NCBI GenBank assembly: GCA_900757705.1
Contig: CAAEOW010000023.1
Location: 1 to 9,428 of the forward strand
DNA length: 9,428 nucleotides
Direction: 5' to 3'
Origin: an uncultured Collinsella sp.
Lineage (GTDB): Bacteria; Actinomycetota; Coriobacteriia; Coriobacteriales; Coriobacteriaceae
In this document: one piece after another, positions 6,562 through 9,428 of the stretch
How the letters are laid out: each line of letters opens with the position of its first letter
Numbering within the stretch: position 1 is the first letter of the stretch
Notes under the pieces: generated by a model
What the model was told of the DNA's origin: nothing
What the model saw: the letters and a program-made list of their open reading frames with translations, nothing else
Databases searched by the model: none
Program-made: the position numbers and the translations under genes

Positions 6562-7941
6562 CTAATGCACAAACATGCGCACGAACTTGTGCTTCCAGCT
6601 TGCATAAGGGGCATAGCGGAATGGCACGTCCAACCACGTTGCCTTGTTCACGATGCTCTTCTTGTGGCTAAACGTATCGAAGCTCTCGCGTCCATGGTAC
6701 TGTCCCATACCGCTCGCCCCCATGCCGCCAAAGCCCATATGGCTCGTGGCCAAATGCATAATGGTGTCATTAACACAGCCACCACCAAAGGGCACGTAAC
6801 GCACAAAGCGCTGCTGAACCGCACAGTCCTGGCTAAAGATATACAGGGCCAGCGGCGTCGGACGATCCGTAATAAACGCTTCGGCCTCGTCTAGGCTCTC
6901 AAACGTCAGCACCGGCAAGATGGGACCGAAGATCTCCTCCTGCATCACGGCGTCATCGGGGGTCACGCCGTCCAAAATCGTCGGCTCGATCTTGAGCGAA
7001 GCCTCGCGCGCCGTGCCTCCCAGCACGACCTTATCGGGATCGATCAGCCCGCGCACGCGCGCAAAATGCTTGGCGTTGACAATATGACCGTAGTCCTCGT
7101 TGTCGAGCGGGTGCTCGCCAAACATACGGCGGACCTCCTCCTTGATGAGGCCCAGCAGCTCGTCGTGCACGCTCGTATCGACCAGCAGGTAGTCGGGCGC
7201 CACGCAGGTCTGCCCCACGTTGAGCCATTTACCAAAGGCGATACGCCGTGCCGCAACCTTCAAGTTTGCCGTCGCATCCACGATGCAGGGACTCTTTCCG
7301 CCCAGCTCAAGCGTCACGGGCGTAAGGTTTTTACTTGCGCGCTCCATGACGAGCTTGCCGACCGGAACGCTACCGGTAAAGAAGATCTTATCCCAGCACT
7401 CATCGAGTAGCGCTTCGTTTTCGGCCCGCCCGCCCTCGACAACCGTCACCAGGCGCGGATCGAATGCCTCTTCGCAGATTTGCTTGAGCACCGCGCTCGA
7501 TGCAGGAGCATAGGCGCTCGGCTTGATGACCACAGTATTGCCCGCGGCAAGGGCGCCGGCGAGTGGCTCGAGCGTCAACAAAAACGGATAGTTCCATGGA
7601 GCCATGATGAGCGTGACGCCATAGGGCACGGCTTGCGTTTTGCACACACTCACGGCGTTGGCAAGGTCACACGGACGCAGGCGCGAACGACTCCATCGAG
7701 CCACATGCGCGATCTGATGACAAATCTCGGAAAGCGACGTGCCGATCTCGCACATATAGGCCTCGTCATGCGACTTTCCCAAATCGGTCTTGAGCGCATG
7801 GGCGATATCGGCCTCGTGGGCCCGCACCGCATCGCGTAAACTCACGAGCGCACGACGTCGAGCATCGACATCAAACGTGGCGTGCGTCTTAAAGTAGGCG
7901 CGCTGGTCGCCGACGATGCGCGCAATTTCCTCGGTGTTCAT
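6562..7941 (-). CDS. NAD(P)-dependent aldehyde dehydrogenase, class-3-like
   Basis: A 459-residue enzyme that oxidises aldehydes to carboxylic acids through a thioester on the active-site cysteine. Key residues are visible: PWNYP with the oxyanion-hole Asn (N117), VIKPS with the cofactor-contacting lysine (K140), FTGS...G (188-195), LELGG with the general base Glu (E212), GQTCVAPDY with the nucleophile (C246), and EEIFGP (335-340). The length and the PWNYPFLLTLEPLAGALAAG and VNDTIMH-type stretches fit the short class 3 (fatty or aromatic aldehyde) branch, whose members are usually 440-480 residues. There is no C-terminal membrane anchor, so it should be soluble. It starts 8 bp after the stop of the alcohol dehydrogenase gene, and its AGGAGGG ribosome binding site overlaps that stop codon, so the two are translationally linked. 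The substrate is unknown; the partner enzyme suggests it takes the aldehyde made by the alcohol dehydrogenase, or runs in reverse during fermentation. Confidence 0.92.
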   Translation of the reverse strand: MNTEEIARIVGDQRAYFKTHATFDVDARRRALVSLRDAVRAHEADIAHALKTDLGKSHDEAYMCEIGTSLSEICHQIAHVARWSRSRLRPCDLANAVSVCKTQAVPYGVTLIMAPWNYPFLLTLEPLAGALAAGNTVVIKPSAYAPASSAVLKQICEEAFDPRLVTVVEGGRAENEALLDECWDKIFFTGSVPVGKLVMERASKNLTPVTLELGGKSPCIVDATANLKVAARRIAFGKWLNVGQTCVAPDYLLVDTSVHDELLGLIKEEVRRMFGEHPLDNEDYGHIVNAKHFARVRGLIDPDKVVLGGTAREASLKIEPTILDGVTPDDAVMQEEIFGPILPVLTFESLDEAEAFITDRPTPLALYIFSQDCAVQQRFVRYVPFGGGCVNDTIMHLATSHMGFGGMGASGMGQYHGRESFDTFSHKKSIVNKATWLDVPFRYAPYASWKHKFVRMFVH

Positions 7942-7949
7942 GGACCCTC

Positions 7950-9170
7950 CTAGTTCTCGTCCTCAAACATACCACCCGCAACGACCTCGTACATATGCTC
8001 CAGCTCCAAACGGTCCATCAAAAGCGGAACGGGGTACAGCGGATTGGCCTCGGCGTCGGCATGCGCCGCCATTTCGGGAATGTCGAAGCGGCGAATGCCT
8101 GTCACATATTTGGGGATACCCAGGGCAACGTTCATGCGGTCGCCCCAATCGATAAAGGCCTCGGCCGCAAGACCGTCCTGCGCGGTAGCCGGCGCAATGC
8201 CCGCCATGCGAGCAAGATCGGCGAGCTTGGGGGCGGCGGCGTCACCATAAGCGCGAAGCATGTGCGGCAGGATGATCGCGTTGGCCAAGCCGTGCGGAAT
8301 CCCGTATCGTCCGCCCAGGCTGTGTGCAATGGCATGCACGTAGCCCACGTATGAGCGCGTAAAGGCAACACCCGCTTTATACGCCGCCGAAAGCATATTG
8401 CGGCGCGCACGCATGTTGTCGCCATGCTCATAGGCCTCGAGCAAATTATCGCGGATGAGCTGCACCGCCTGACGCGCCATCTTGCGCGTATAGGGCGTGG
8501 TGCTGCGCCCGATAAAGGCCTCGACGGCATGCGTCAGGGCGTCCATGCCCGTCTGCCCCGTAATGGACGCCGGCAACTCGCGCGTAAACTTAGGGTCGTG
8601 GACCGCAAAACGCGGGATGAGCACAAAGTCGTTAATGGGGTACTTGTAGTGCGTCTCGTCATCGGTAATTACCGCCGCAAGCGTGACCTCGCTTCCCGTG
8701 CCTGCCGTGGTGGGAACGGCGATGAGCAGCGGCAGGCGACGATGAATCCGCAGCAGGCCGCGCATCTTGTTGATGGGCTTGTTTGGCTGCGCGATGCGTG
8801 CACCCACGCCCTTGGCGCAGTCCATGGCCGAACCGCCACCAAAGCCGATAATGGCCTGACAGGCGTTATCCCGATACAGGGACGCCGCTTCCTCTACATT
8901 TGAGACCGTGGGGTTCGCACGTGTTTCGGCATAGACCGTAACGCCGATTCCCTTGGACGCGAGCGCGCACTCGAGCGGTGCCGTGAGCCCCAAACGGGCA
9001 ATACCGGGGTCCGTCACGATGAGAACCTGCTGTATCGAGCGCTTTTGAAGCACTTCGGGCACATCCTCGGCATACTCCAGAATGCGTGGCTCGGTATAGG
9101 GCAGCACCGGCAACGCGATGCGAAAAACCGTCTGATATGTTCGGCACCAGGCGCGGCGGGCTAGATGCAT
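7950..9170 (-). CDS. Iron-containing (type III) alcohol dehydrogenase
   Basis: A 406-residue NAD(P)-dependent alcohol dehydrogenase of the Fe-ADH family, converting alcohols to aldehydes or ketones and back. The nucleotide-binding motif GGGSAMDCAK lies at 111-120 and PTTAGTGSE at 153-161. The four expected metal ligands are D210, H214, H279 and H293, with the family spacing D-x3-H and H-x13-H in the HAIAHSLGGRYGIPHG stretch. An N-terminal basic amphipathic helix precedes the LPYTEP segment, as in several relatives found beside aldehyde dehydrogenases. The ATG at 9170 is chosen because AAGGAG lies eight bases before it. An in-frame ATG at 9239 would run through the operator and -10 region and is rejected. 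It is the first gene of a two-gene operon with the aldehyde dehydrogenase. Two palindromes upstream suggest control by a specific regulator. Substrate range cannot be judged from sequence. Confidence 0.92.
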   Translation of the reverse strand: MHLARRAWCRTYQTVFRIALPVLPYTEPRILEYAEDVPEVLQKRSIQQVLIVTDPGIARLGLTAPLECALASKGIGVTVYAETRANPTVSNVEEAASLYRDNACQAIIGFGGGSAMDCAKGVGARIAQPNKPINKMRGLLRIHRRLPLLIAVPTTAGTGSEVTLAAVITDDETHYKYPINDFVLIPRFAVHDPKFTRELPASITGQTGMDALTHAVEAFIGRSTTPYTRKMARQAVQLIRDNLLEAYEHGDNMRARRNMLSAAYKAGVAFTRSYVGYVHAIAHSLGGRYGIPHGLANAIILPHMLRAYGDAAAPKLADLARMAGIAPATAQDGLAAEAFIDWGDRMNVALGIPKYVTGIRRFDIPEMAAHADAEANPLYPVPLLMDRLELEHMYEVVAGGMFEDEN

Positions 9171-9188
9171 AAAGGAAACTCCTTCATT

Positions 9189-9204
9189 TGTTGATAGGTC
9201 AACA
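9189..9204. promoter_or_regulatory. Proximal operator-like palindrome of the adh operon
   Basis: TGTTGA-TAGG-TCAACA is a perfect 6+6 dyad with a 4-base spacer. It lies four bases upstream of the adh ribosome binding site and just downstream of the likely transcription start, where bound protein would block initiation or elongation. A related palindrome lies at 9253-9268. Confidence 0.6.
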
Positions 9205-9216
9205 TTTGTTCGACCG

Positions 9217-9222
9217 ATTGTA
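9217..9222 (-). promoter_or_regulatory. Probable -10 box of the adh operon
   Basis: The minus strand reads TACAAT, five of six matches to the consensus, 46 bp before the adh start codon. No good -35 is found at 16-18 bp. The best hexamer upstream is TTGCAA (9250-9245), at a 22-bp spacing that is too long. This would fit a promoter that needs an activator, possibly bound at 9253-9268. Confidence 0.4.
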
Positions 9223-9252
9223 CTCATCGGCGTCCGCATATGGCTTGCAAAT

Positions 9253-9268
9253 CGTTAATCAATCAACA
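9253..9268. promoter_or_regulatory. Distal operator-like palindrome of the adh operon
   Basis: On the minus strand it reads TGTTGATTGATTAACG, an imperfect dyad that matches the proximal site (TGTTGACCTATCAACA) at 11 of 16 positions. The two centres are 64 bp apart, close to six helical turns, so bound proteins would face the same side of the DNA. Confidence 0.45.
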
Positions 9269-9315
9269 TCTTCACATGCCGAAAATTGTTTTATTAAAAA
9301 TCATTCCTAATAGGC

Positions 9316-9343
9316 TTCACATTCGGTCGCATTTATGGATAAT
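9316..9343 (+). promoter_or_regulatory. Rightward sigma-70-type promoter
   Basis: A -35 TTCACA (9316-9321) and a -10 GATAAT (9338-9343) each match the consensus at five of six positions, with a 16-bp spacer. It points away from the adh operon towards a gene that starts beyond the right edge. Transcription would begin near 9350. Confidence 0.6.
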
Positions 9344-9358
9344 AGAACTCGTCAAGAC

Positions 9359-9395
9359 GCACGTCCGGAGAGGGCCCTTACGGGACCGGACGAGC
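9359..9395 (+). other. Stable hairpin in the leader of the next gene
   Basis: CGTCCGG (9362-9368) pairs perfectly with CCGGACG (9386-9392). The stem extends by two more pairs past an A-A mismatch (9359-9360 with 9394-9395). An inner CCC/GGG stem (9375-9377 with 9382-9384) is capped by TTAC. It lies about 10 bases after the likely start of transcription and 20 bases before the ribosome binding site. There is no U-tract, so it is not a terminator; it may affect RNA stability or translation. No known riboswitch class was recognised. Confidence 0.5.
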
Positions 9396-9414
9396 GCACC
9401 ATCGCCATCGATCG

Positions 9415-9428
9415 AAAGGATCGAATCA
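9415..9428 (+). promoter_or_regulatory. Ribosome binding site of a gene beginning at the right edge
   Basis: AAAGGA (9415-9420) is followed by eight bases up to the window end, the right distance for a start codon at or just after 9429. With the promoter at 9316-9343 it indicates a divergent plus-strand gene, of which no codon is visible here. Confidence 0.5.

Noticed and set aside
9171..9239. Alcohol dehydrogenase start at ATG 9239, adding 23 residues
   Set aside because: It would place the palindrome and -10 box inside the coding region; ATG 9170 has AAGGAG eight bases upstream and a family-typical N-terminus.

Overview
The window looks like chromosomal DNA from a high-GC actinobacterium of the class Coriobacteriia, most likely Collinsella or a close relative. 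This rests on the protein families and their resemblance to Coriobacteriia versions, strong C/G preference at third codon positions, and compact gene packing. It is an inference from reading, not a database match. There is no transposase, phage gene, CRISPR array, rRNA or tRNA.

Left part, plus strand. Bases 1-372 are the 3' end of a TrmB-type tRNA (guanine-N7-)-methyltransferase with an unusual C-terminal tail of about 60 residues. A 309-bp gap follows. It holds a perfect 19-bp inverted repeat whose arms lie 85 bp apart (438-560). Next is a large Ski2-like DExH helicase with a long C-terminal half of DUF3516 type (682-3363). A strong two-sided hairpin terminator (3384-3420) separates it from the convergent minus-strand genes.

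Middle, minus strand (read from high to low coordinates). A HIRAN-domain protein (6470-6144) is followed 18 bp later by a tiny acidic/basic protein (6125-5946), then a calcineurin-like metallophosphoesterase (5879-5334). A palindromic repeat with a GGGACAGGCACC core comes next, and then a 585-residue coiled-coil protein with a DUF2130 nuclease-like domain (5195-3438). These four genes are co-directional but partly separated by gaps of 66 and 138 bp, so they need not be one transcript. Several suggest nucleic-acid metabolism.

Right part, minus strand. An iron-dependent (type III) alcohol dehydrogenase (9170-7950) and a class-3-like aldehyde dehydrogenase (7941-6562) form a tight two-gene operon with an 8-bp gap. 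Together they would interconvert an alcohol, its aldehyde and the matching acid, with NAD(P)(H). Upstream lie two related 16-bp palindromes about six helical turns apart, flanking a probable -10 box, which suggests a dedicated regulator. The last ~110 bases carry a good divergent plus-strand promoter, a strong leader hairpin and a ribosome binding site for a gene that begins just beyond the window.

Nothing here is clearly a new multi-gene system. The best leads are the long-range inverted repeat, the paired operators, the HIRAN/small protein/phosphoesterase/DUF2130 neighbourhood, and a possible overlapping small ORF or frameshift ahead of the HIRAN gene.
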